A stretch of DNA of 64,000 bases. It comes from Turbatrix aceti. Lineage: Eukaryota; Nematoda; Chromadorea; Rhabditida; Panagrolaimidae. The translations under genes and the position numbers were made by a program. Where the stretch lies: positions 4,984,718 to 5,048,717 of the forward strand of contig OZ017768.1 in NCBI GenBank assembly GCA_963969345.1. Reading direction: 5' to 3'. Positions 1-8,832 of this stretch are shown piece by piece (the stretch's first letter is position 1; each line of letters begins with the position of its first letter). A model generated the notes under the pieces. It had not been told where the DNA came from. It saw only the letters and a program-made list of their open reading frames with translations, and searched no databases.

Positions 1-779
1 CCTCTTCCGACTACGACAACCACGACCTCGACGACGACGACGTCGACAACGACGACGACGACTACGACGACCACTACACCTCCTACGACAACTGAAGAAG
101 AAAATACAACACTTTCCGAAACGGTGACTCCGGAAGCTCAACAAAACACAGATGGTATCTTTGATTTTTTTTACGGTTGTTTGATTGCTGATCGTAATTT
201 TATGTAGAAACCCTCGCCGCCGTCGTCATGGCAGCGATCCTAGTCGCGGTAGTTCTCCTGACCGCTCTAGTCGCCTTTGTCACATACGTCGTATGTCGTT
301 CATCAGAAGAAGACACCTCAAATAAAACAGATAATGTTCCGAAATTGAACATGAAGACCGCCAAGCCGGAAAAATCGGATAGTAATACGCCTTCCAAGCC
401 AAAAATCCAAGACTCCTCTATGGCATCTACCCAACCAATTTCTGAGCAAGCCCCTAATCCAGTTGTCAGAGCACGTCCCGCGACAGGTCTACCACCTAGC
501 CCGACGGCAGGCACCACGGTAGGACCGGCAGCAAGCCCGGCAGCAAGTCCGGCAGCAAGTCCGACAGCAGGAGCCCCGGCAGGAGCTATGGTAGGCCCGA
601 TGGCAGGCCCGGCAACAGGACCTACGGCGGGCACTACGGCAGGCACGACAGGCACGGCAGGTACAACGGACACCAAACCGAAAAAGAGGAAGCGGAACCA
701 GACGGTTGAGAGAACGGATACTGCGGATGATGCCTTCGTCGCTGCTAACACAGTTTCTCAGAATTTGCCGTTGCAATAA
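1..779 (+). CDS. Thr-rich single-pass membrane protein, 3' part
   Basis: Exons 1-154 (open at the left edge) and 208-779, joined in phase 1 by a 53-bp GT-AG intron. The first exon codes for a Thr run with some Ser and Pro, typical of an O-glycosylated extracellular stalk. The second exon opens with a hydrophobic segment (about 225-290) ending in CRSSEED, which reads as a membrane anchor and start of a cytosolic tail. The tail holds a low-complexity Ala/Gly/Pro/Thr block (about 490-665) followed by a basic KPKKRKRN cluster. Type I topology is inferred. No family is recognised, the N-terminus is outside the window, and the low-complexity parts would make homology searches unreliable. The stop at 777-779 is clear. 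Confidence 0.6.
490..665 (+). repeat. Degenerate Ala-Gly-Pro/Thr coding minisatellite
   Basis: Short units of the type PTAG, PAAS and GTTAG repeat imperfectly within the cytosolic tail of the membrane protein. The DNA repeats with a period of about 12-15 bases around GGCAGCA-like cores. Length variation between individuals is likely. Confidence 0.6.
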
Positions 780-1001
780 AAGCAGAAGAAGTGTTATGTA
801 TTGTATTTACGTTTTAAAATTTGTTTCAACTCTGGTTGCTGTTTTCGAAAAATAAAATGAAACCTAATTTTTCAAATTTGCAAAAAGCTCGGAAATACAG
901 AATTTTTTTAGCGTCCCAAAATTCTTAATTTGTCGAACTGACTCAATTTTATTAAATCGAAATCACAAAAATTTCGTTGATAAATGCAATCCGCGAAAAG
1001 T
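780..1001. other. Short AT-rich intergenic gap
   Basis: Separates the convergent membrane-protein gene and the minus-strand two-TM gene. An AATAAA-type signal sits near 851 on the plus strand; nothing else is seen. Confidence 0.5.
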
Positions 1002-1668
1002 TCAGATTTCCTTGACGTTTCCAACTTTGAACGTCAGTTTGATGGGAAGAGCCGTCCTCGTGGAATCCTGCTTTGGAGACACGGCAGATATAGATGTGTT
1101 TGAACTCTCCGCATTTGAAGTAGTAGGATTTGATGAAAGGCCCTCGTTTGGAGGACTCGTCGGAGGTCTGAAAATCATGTGCATGTGTACTGAAAAAAAT
1201 CGCCCTGGAATTTGCTTACGAATGCTCGTCCGCCGTCCTGGGAAGATTTGTGTCGATTTCCGGCACGGCGCTTGCCATGTATTTCTGAGGATCTGTGCAG
1301 AGCATAGCGTTATCCGGATCCGTGTTTTTAAAGGTGTCGTAGACGCTTGCAATGTTGAGGTACGGCTTTGGCTTGCGCGAGAGCAGGATGACGCCGTGCA
1401 GTCGGTACCAGTCGAAGACAAAACAGCCAAACAGCGTCGCCAGCACTCCACCCACATACAGGGGCATGCGAACGAGCACTACGTTGACAGCCCCGATGAA
1501 GAAGAGCGTGAGCAGTGTTCCTGCGTACCGAGCATTGTTCATAGGTAGCCGGGTCTTGGATTTGGTGCTCGAAGGACGTGAAACAGATTCGGTCCTGCCG
1601 GATGACGGTACATCGTCCATGGCCGCCGCCAGCTGCTCCCACGTCATAGCGGGCGTGATCTTGACCAT
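1002..1668 (-). CDS. Hypothetical two-TM protein, 3' neighbour of EMC7
   Basis: Exons 1220-1668 and 1002-1167 (minus), 204 residues; phase and splice sites agree. The start at 1668 (MVKITPAM) gives a short Ser-rich N-terminus followed by two hydrophobic segments (about residues 45-62 and 66-84), the second running into FDWYR. A soluble part follows that includes VYDTFKNTDPDNAMLC, then a Ser/Thr-rich tail. No family is recognised. The start codon lies only 141 bp after the EMC7 stop on the same strand, so the two may be co-transcribed. A partial copy of this gene lies at 7000-7491, upstream of EMC7. An ER-membrane role would fit the neighbour but is not shown by the sequence. Confidence 0.7.
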
Positions 1669-1809
1669 GATGTCGGAGAGACTGTGAGCTATTCGCGTGA
1701 ACCGCACGATATAACGGTAAGCCGCTCGAGTGCAGAACTGGCGGCCCCGGCGCATTCCCGCGCGCGCGAAAAAACACAATTCAAATTTGCAAACAAGGAA
1801 AGTACAATA

Positions 1810-4800
1810 TTATTTATCGTTTTCTTCTTCCTCCTCTTCATCCTCCTCCTCTTCTTCATCATCCTCTTCATCATCATCCTCTTCTTCTTCTTCATCTTCT
1901 TCGGCTTCATCGCCGTTCAGAATGGTCTTTACCATTTCGACGAGAGTAGGCAATTCCATGTTTTTGAACTCCTGAAAACTGGTTAATATTAGAATTTTAG
2001 GAACCACAGAAACGATCAAGAATCCGCGAACAGCTGTTTTTTTTGTTCGCGAACGAACGAACACACGTTTTTTTTAATTTTTGATCAAAAAATCATACGA
2101 ACGCAAATATTTTTGATCGCGTTTGCGAACGAACACGAAAGAATTATCAATTGTGCGAAATTTTGTTTTTCAGAGTAGAAAAACTAAAAATTGGATACGT
2201 TTACGTTTTATCGTTTTAAGACAGACTCTACGAGAAAATTTAGGATGGACGACCCAGCACTTTTTACACTTTCAAATGTTTTGAGTCTAAGTTGTAGGCC
2301 TTATGGGGCAAGGTCTAAAACCGCGATATTTTGATTTAAAAAAATCGAATTCTGGAGATTTGGCTTCAGAAGTGTTTTTTATCAAAACTATTCCACATGC
2401 TCCATTGGAAATGTAAAGATCTGAAAATTTTTATACGGGGGTTTTGGGGGAAGGGGAATTCAGTGACATACTCAGAATTTTTAAAAAACATCTGCAAGTA
2501 TTTTTTTATTAATTTCATGTTTACTAAAAATTTTGCAGCGTCCGTGTAATATCCACCGGAACGGGTTTGACAAGCCTATCTTGTAGCCCGTTTTTTTCTA
2601 CGTATTATCGAATCAATGAAAAAAAAATAAGTGGTCGAGCCAATGGCGATATCGGGGAATTTGTAGCTGTGAAGAGTCGGATAATGGTTAAAGATAGGAC
2701 GCGCTCGCTGCCTGCACTCTCTCTGCTCTCACTGGTCCCTCATCAGTTTCTTTTCGTACAGCGCACGGTGCTCTCTTTCGCGCGCCTCCGGCAGTGGCCT
2801 GGTCCAAATTTAAATGTTTTACTTTTTTGTTTGAGATTTGTATTTGTGATATTATTTGAAACATTTTGATGCATTTTTTGAAATTATCGGACAAAATTTG
2901 ATCAAAATCGAGTAGGGTACGGTAGAAAAAATCCACAGAACTTCAAAATGCAGCACAAATTCTGAAAATTTCAGTATAGACTAAAAACTAAATTTCCTTT
3001 CGAATGGCTTACTCAATTTTTTGATATTGAATCAATAAATGACCAAAAAAACGTTTTTTTCCGGAAATTTGAAAATTTCGGAACTTTTAAGAACATTGAT
3101 CAAAAAGTGAATATCACCAATCGATACAGCAGTATCTTTTCTGTCAACAACGAAGTTTTCAGCTACTTACCATGTTGTGTGGTCATACGGTAGCGATTCT
3201 CCCGAACCCTACTTGTTAAAACGCCTGAGGCCGTGGTGAAGCATTTCTTAACAAAACGCGAAAAAACATCTTGTAGGAATTTTTTCGGCCTACAAAACGG
3301 TGTAACCCCTGAATTTGTATCTATTTTTTTGGCTTCACAATATTAATTCGCGCAACATACACTCATTTTGGGTTTCAATTTTCAGAAAAAAGGCGCGAGA
3401 AAGAGAGTACGGCGCGCTATGCGAAAAGAAACCACTGAGAGCAGCGAGAGTGCAGGCAGCGAGCGCGTCTTATTTTTGACCATTATCCGACCCTTCACAG
3501 CTACAAATGCCCCGATATCGCCATTGGCTCGACCACTTATTTTTTTTTCATTGATTCGATAATACGTAGAAAAAAACGAGCTACAAGATAGGCTTGTCAA
3601 ACCCGTTCCGGTGGATATTACACGGACGCAGCAAATTTTTTAGTAAACGTGAAATTAATAAAAAAAATACTTGCAGATGTTTTTAAAAAATTCTGAGTAT
3701 GTCACTGAATTCCCCTTCCCCCAAAACCCCCGTATAAAAATTTTCAGATCATTACATTTCCAAAGAAACTTGTGGAATAATTTTGATGAAAAACACTTCT
3801 GAAGCCAAATCTCCAGAATCCGATTTTTTTAAATCAAAATATCGCGGTTTTAGACCTTGCCCCAAAAGGCCTACAACTTAGACTCAAAACATTTAAAAGT
3901 GTAAAAAGTGCGTACTCTCCCCCTTGTTCCTAAATTTTCTCGCAGAGTCTGTCTTAAATACATGTTTGTTTGCGAACGAGTCAAAAAAAATTTGTTAAGT
4001 TTTTCAAAAAAAAAAATTGGCAAAATGTTCGTGTTCGTTTGCAAACAAACAAAAACGGTTGTTCGTTTATACCTGCTTATGAAAATGAAAATTTAGGGTC
4101 AAAGATCGGAATACTCCAAGGTTTTCATCATCATCGCGGTGTTGAACCTCTTTGCCGGGTCCTTTTTTGCGGCCTTCGGTAGCGGTAAGCGATATAAATA
4201 TTTACTTGCAAATAGCAAGGTAATGTTCCTTTTTAGCGCAAATACAGCCTTGGGCCGAAGCTGTCATGTTGCGCAACAAAGACAGCGGTGACAGCGTTGT
4301 CGATGATTCCGACACCGAAAACACGACCCGCTCCCGAGACTGATTGCTTTGCCTCTCCCAACGCCGGAGGTTTTTTGTTTGTTTGACCTCGCCTCGCCTC
4401 GCCTCAGGGATCCTGTCCTGCCCAAACCAGGGCTCCCGGTTGTTCCCTGGCTTTTTTGTTTTCCCTCTCAGGTCGACCGATCGTCATTCATTTGCTGTAA
4501 TGGCCCAGCCACACAACTGGTGTTGTCTCAAGCTGTGGGAAAATTTCTTTGCTTCTATTTACATTTTTATATTTACGGTTATTTGTTTCATATTTGTGTG
4601 TGCCACCACTTTCAAATGTTTTGAGTCTAAGTTGTAGGCCTTATGGGGCAAGGTCTAAAACCGCGATATTTTGATTTAAAAAAATCGAATTCTGGAGATT
4701 TGGCTTCAGAAGTGTTTTTTATCAAAACTATTCCACATGCTCCATTGGAAATGTAAAGATCTGAAAATTTTTATACGGGGGTTTTGGGGGAAGGGGAATT

Positions 4801-6943
4801 CAGTGACATACTCAGAATTTTTAAAAAACATCTGCAAGTATTTTTTTATTAATTTCATGTTTACTAAAAATTTTGCAGCGTCCGTGTAATATCCACCGGA
4901 ACGGGTTTGACAAGCCTATCTTGTAGCCCGTTTTTTTCTACGTATTATCGAATCAATGAAAAAAAAATAAGTGGTCGAGCCAATGGCGATATCGGGGAAT
5001 TTGTAGCTGTGAAGAGTCGGATAATGGTTAAAGATAGGACGCGCTCGCTGCCTGCACTCTCTCTGCTCTCACTGGTCCCTCATCAGTTTCTTTTCGTACA
5101 GCGCACGGTGCTCTCTTTCGCGCGCCTCCGGCAGTGGCCTGGTCCAAATTTAAATGTTTTACTTTTTTGTTTGAGATTTGTATTTGTGATATTATTTGAA
5201 ACATTTTGATGCATTTTTTGAAATTATCGGACAAAATTTGATCAAAATCGAGTAGGGTACGGTAGAAAAAATCCACAGATCTTCAAAATGCAGCACAAAT
5301 CCTGAAATTGTCAGTATAGACTAAAAACTAAATTTCCTTTCGAATGGCATGCTCAATTTTTTGATATTGAATCAATAAATGCCCAAAAAAACGTTTTTTT
5401 TCGGAAATTTGAAAATTTCGGAACTTTTAAGAACTTTGATCAAAAAATGAATATCACCAATCGATACAGCAGTATCTTTTCTATCTACAACCAAGTTTTC
5501 AGTTACTTACGGTATCGCTTGGTCATACGGTAGCGATTCTCCCGAACCCTACTTGTTAAAACGCCTGAGGCCGTGGTGAAGCATTTCTTAACAAAACGCG
5601 AAAAAACATCTTGTAGAAATTGTTTCGGCCTACAAAACAGTGTAACCCCTAAATTTGTATCTATTTTTTTGGCTTCACAATATTAATTCGCGCAACATAC
5701 ACTCACTTTGGGTTTCAATTTTCCGAAAAAAGGCGCGAGAAAGAGAGCACCGCGCGCTGTACGAAAAGAAACCACTGAGAGCAGAGAGAGTGCAGGCAGC
5801 GAGCGCGTCTTATTTTTGACCATTATCCGACCCTTCAAAGCTACAAATGCCCCGATATCGCCATTGGCTCGACCACTTATTTTTTTTTCATTGATTCGAT
5901 AATACGTAGAAAAAAACGGGCTACAAGATAGGCTTGTCAAACTCGTTCCGGTGGATATTACACGGACGCTGCAAAATTTTTAGTAAACATGAAATTAATA
6001 AAAAAATACTTGCAGATGTTTTTTAAAAATTCTGAGTATGTCACTGAATTCCCCTTCCCCCAAAACCCCTGTATAAAAATTTTCAGATCTTTACATTTCC
6101 AAAGGAGCTTGTGGAATAGTTTTGATGAAAAACACTTCTGAAGCCAAATCTCCAGAATTCGATTTTTTTAAATCAAAATATCGCGGTTTTAGACCTTGCC
6201 CCATAAGGCCTACAACTTAGACTCAAAACATTTGAAAGTGTAAAAAGTGCTGGGTCGTACTCTCCCCCTTGTTCCTAAATTTTCTCGCAGAGTCTGTCTT
6301 AAATAACCTTTTTCTGGTAAAATTTGATAAACGTTGTATAATAACATAAATTTTAACACCATTGTCCTATGTATCCCATGTGCAGGAGAAAAAATCTAAT
6401 TTGTTCGCGAACGTTCGACCAACCCAGAAAACGACTCAAACTGACCTTCTTGATTTCGGCTTCTTGATTTGCGATGAAAGGCGACACGATGAGAAGCAGC
6501 AAAGCGAGTCCGAACATCAAAACGAGCGGATTCGACACGAATTCCATAAATTCGAACTTTGGCCGAATTCGATAGTACGACACCGGTCCCCTCGGCACCA
6601 GTTTAATCGGATAGTCTACGAGATCGACGGAATTGGGCTGTAGCAAGTTGAGGCGTCGCGCACGAATCTTGCCCGTCGAGGCGATGTCAACACGCACGGC
6701 GACAAAATCGTATTCGGTGGACGTTACCTCGACGACGTACGAGCCCGGAGGCACGTCAGAGACCACGAAGCTGCCATCGCGTCGAACAAAGCCGACGTAC
6801 TTCCCGTAATCGACGAGGACCCGGGCATCTGCTTGCCATATGGTGGACTTGGAATCCTGCACGAAAGCCATCCCTGTGATCTGCACACCGGATACAAAGC
6901 ATCGCGGCCAGAGCAGCAGGAATGCAAACCAGAAAACAGTCAT
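1810..6943 (-). CDS. EMC7: ER membrane protein complex subunit 7
   Basis: Exons 6446-6943 and 1810-1971 (minus), phase 0, 219 residues. Order: signal peptide (about 1-19); the EMC7 beta-sandwich with ARVLVDYGKYVGF and GSFVVSDVPPGSYVVEV; one TM segment after FEFMEFVSNPLVL; then the conserved C-terminal FKNMELPTLVEMVKTIL. The EMC inserts tail-anchored and multipass proteins into the ER membrane, and EMC7 is a peripheral lumenal subunit with one TM. In human EMC7 the residues after the ELPDVSEF motif are Ser/Lys/Gly-rich; here they are an unbroken Glu/Asp run of about 30 residues. The single intron is 4,474 bp and full of mobile DNA, yet both splice sites (GTCAGT donor, TTTTCAG acceptor) are sound. 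Identification is firm. Confidence 0.92.
1813..1908 (-). repeat. Acidic-codon trinucleotide tract
   Basis: A run of TCT/TCC/TCA triplets on the plus strand reads as Glu/Asp codons on the minus strand and forms the EMC7 C-terminal tail. Confidence 0.8.
2000..2215. repeat. GTTCGCGAAC-type palindromic repeat fragment
   Basis: Several copies of GTTCGCGAAC with GAACGAACAC arms lie in the EMC7 intron, immediately left of the TTAA-flanked element. The same motif class recurs at 3958-4070, 6410-6425, 31425-31870, 46965-47310 and 63700-64000, and a GTTCATGAAC variant fills the hAT element at 16684-17163. Confidence 0.55.
2220..3953. mobile_element. Non-autonomous long-TIR element, copy 1 (piggyBac-like TTAA ends)
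   Basis: Inverted repeats of about 560 bp (2220-2793 against 3393-3953) surround about 600 bp of unique sequence. The outer ends read GACAGACTCT and AGAGTCTGTC, and each is flanked by TTAA (2216-2219, 3954-3957). No transposase ORF is visible; short ORFs in the arms are frame artefacts repeated in each arm. The unoccupied paralogous site in the transporter intron (31757-31770) keeps a single TTAA followed by closely similar flank, which supports TTAA as the target. The piggyBac-type assignment rests on that and on family knowledge, not on a transposase. Confidence 0.75.
3958..4607 (+). pseudogene. Duplicated 3' end of the SLC17-like transporter gene
   Basis: This 650-bp block is almost identical to 31763-32411. 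It carries copies of the last two exons of the transporter at 29748-32146: exon 5 copy 4097-4184 and exon 6 copy 4237-4343 with stop TGA. Splice sites and reading frame are intact and give the last TM segment, AQIQPWAEA-like text (here with one synonymous change) and the acidic Ser/Asp tail. It also includes part of the upstream intron and about 260 bp of 3' flank. It sits inside the EMC7 intron on the opposite strand and is bracketed by the two long-TIR elements. There is no promoter or 5' exon, so it is a gene fragment rather than a gene. Confidence 0.88.
4607..6298. mobile_element. Non-autonomous long-TIR element, copy 2 (left end truncated)
   Basis: Same element as 2220-3953 in direct orientation; 4607 onward matches 2267 onward with almost no differences over the left arm and more in the centre. 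The right end has AGAGTCTGTC followed by TTAA (6299-6302). The outermost 47 bp of the left end are missing: the element starts abruptly at the end of the duplicated transporter fragment, with only CACT shared at the junction. This looks like a recombination or deletion junction rather than a clean insertion. Confidence 0.75.
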
Positions 6944-6999
6944 GACGCGAAGCCAGGAAGTGTGACTTGCTGTTTGTAGTTTCGTAAACGTGATCTTCT

Positions 7000-7491
7000 G
7001 TTTATAAGGATGTGTGGTTAATTTGCATAATATGTACTGTTTGTAAACAGGATGGGAAATATGGGAAACGTCTGTTTTTTTCTGTTCGTCTGTTATAAAT
7101 TATTTTTCCCGCTGCCTCAACAAGTAAAAAAAAATTGGGTTTTTTACCCACAACGGCTACGGAATCCTGTTTAGAACCCCCGGGCCCCACAATTGACAAA
7201 GTAAGATTCGCTGAAAGAACCTCGTTGGAAACATCCAACGAAAAACATGCGGAAGAAAAAATCGCCGGACATTTGCATACAAACGCTTGTCCGCCATCCT
7301 GGGAAGATTTGTGTCGATCTCATGCACGGCGCTGGCCATGTACTTCTGAGAATCCGTGCAAAGCATGGCGTTATCCGGATCCGTGTTTTTAAAGGTGTCA
7401 TAGACACCTGCAATGTTAATGTACGTCTTTGGCTTGCGCAAGAGCAAAATAACGTCGATCGGTCGGTACCAGTCAAAGACGAAGCAGCCCA
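7000..7491 (-). pseudogene. 5'-truncated copy of the two-TM gene at 1002-1668
   Basis: On the minus strand, 7491 down to about 7250 codes for GCFVFDWYR, then VYDTFKNTDPDNAMLC and KYMASAV, matching residues from about 80 of the protein at 1002-1668 with a few substitutions. Similarity continues past a changed donor (GTATGC for GTAAGC) into a diverged second exon near 7150-7200 that keeps the CAGGATTCC core. The N-terminal half, including the first hydrophobic segment, is absent and no replacement exon is seen upstream. It lies immediately 5' of EMC7, so EMC7 is flanked by the parent gene and its remnant. Confidence 0.72.
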
Positions 7492-7992
7492 TCCCTTAAT
7501 TTGCATATCTACCGTTTCTGAACCGGCAACATTATGACCATCTGTTTTTCCCGTCCGTCTGTTATAAATGACCCCTCTGCTGACCCCAACAACAGACAGG
7601 TAAAAAAGTTCGCGTTCTATACCGACGACGGATTGTTTTCAAACAATTGTCAGTTAGTTTTCTGTGCAAACAATAGCAACAGTGATGAATGCCATCGCCA
7701 GCTGCTACTTTTTTTGCGCGCGCATGCATCTTTGCAGCACTCCGCAGTTAGAAATTCATATCTTATTATTTTTTTGTAAAAAAAAAACACACGTGACCAT
7801 TAGATAACAAGGCACACGTCGAGATCTCGGCGTTTGAGTACAGGTGAGTACGGGGAATGAGATAATTATCGACGAGTGGGAATGCAATGCGTAGATATTA
7901 ATAGGATCTAGCAATTAAAATATGTTTTTGTTTTGGAGATGTTTGTTAAGTATTTTTCATTTTTAACCTATGAATTCGGCGATATTCGGCAA
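7492..7992. other. Intergenic, no gene seen
   Basis: AT-rich sequence between the truncated copy and the hypothetical gene at 7993. No splice-consistent coding segment or repeat was found. Confidence 0.5.
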
Positions 7993-8832
7993 TTATTCAT
8001 CCTTGTAGGAGTCGATGAATGACAGGAGCCGATCGTAATCCGCGGTCGTGACGCTGCGGATGTGCTTGCAGAATTCGTACATGACGACGGGGCCGATGTG
8101 GGCGACCAGACTGGTTACGATCTCCGCCGCGCTCACGTTCAGAATTGGGTGAAGAAGACTGTTGGTCGGTCCCGGCGGGCGAGTGAATGGCATCGGCTTC
8201 GGCAAGCCCTGGATTTGGGCAAACATGGGAAACGGCCAGGGTTTGACCAAATTTGGTCGGGATTCAGCAGGCTGCAGCTGTTGTTCGGCAACGTTCTGGG
8301 GGTTCTTCTCGACAGTGGTAACGACAGCTTCCCCGACTTTGACGGTCTGCGTCATCTGGGTGCGTTGTTTGGGTCGCTTGACGTCAATCGGGGTCATCTG
8401 AACCGGTGAACGACGCTTGAGCGAAGCACCATTGCTCCCGGGCGATCGCAGGGGCTCTCCGCTGTTTTGGGGAGATTTCTGATTCTTCGACGAGGATTTT
8501 GCTTCCACCGTGGACGTTGCGAATGTCTTATTAGACCCATGTTGACGCATAAGTTTGTGCGATTGAAGGCTGGTAACCGGAGACGTTTCTTCTTCGTCGT
8601 CCGTCGTGTCAGACGACTGACCCGGGATGATCATGTCGGGCATGATCTGACCGATGTAGTCAATAGTCGGTTTTGGAGCTTCATTGACTGGTGCAGCTGA
8701 AATACATTGTTCCAGGCCACCAGCGTGTTGACCTGAAAGAAACCCACGTTTTCGCTGGGTAGAATCGACGGCAGCCTTGATTCTGGGGTCGCGGTTGGAC
8801 GAAACGCGTTTCTCCTGCTTTTCCTTGGACAT
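7993..8832 (-). CDS. Hypothetical 279-residue protein, single exon
   Basis: One open frame with ATG at 8832 and stop at 7993. The first 200 residues are hydrophilic and disordered-looking: basic N-terminus with NRDPRIK, acidic TTDDEEET, Ser/Lys-rich stretches and KRPKQRTQ. A Pro-rich stretch (about 195-225, PWPFPMF, GLPKPMPF) follows. The last 50 residues look folded, with alternating hydrophobics (AAEIVTSLVAHIGPVVMYEF and DRLLSFIDSY). No signal peptide or TM segment. The composition suggests a nuclear or scaffold protein, but no family is recognised. It is the only good ORF between EMC7 and 11.8 kb. Confidence 0.65.
   Translation of the reverse strand: MSKEKQEKRVSSNRDPRIKAAVDSTQRKRGFLSGQHAGGLEQCISAAPVNEAPKPTIDYIGQIMPDMIIPGQSSDTTDDEEETSPVTSLQSHKLMRQHGSNKTFATSTVEAKSSSKNQKSPQNSGEPLRSPGSNGASLKRRSPVQMTPIDVKRPKQRTQMTQTVKVGEAVVTTVEKNPQNVAEQQLQPAESRPNLVKPWPFPMFAQIQGLPKPMPFTRPPGPTNSLLHPILNVSAAEIVTSLVAHIGPVVMYEFCKHIRSVTTADYDRLLSFIDSYKDE

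Noticed and set aside
200..776. Long antisense ORFs over the Ala/Gly/Pro repeat
   Set aside because: Frame shadows of the low-complexity coding repeat on the plus strand.
2567..5940. ORFs of 64-100 codons repeated four times in the EMC7 intron (starting MTSLSCS)
   Set aside because: They lie in the inverted arms of the transposon copies; their repetition follows from the arm duplication, and they have no domain-like composition or splice context.
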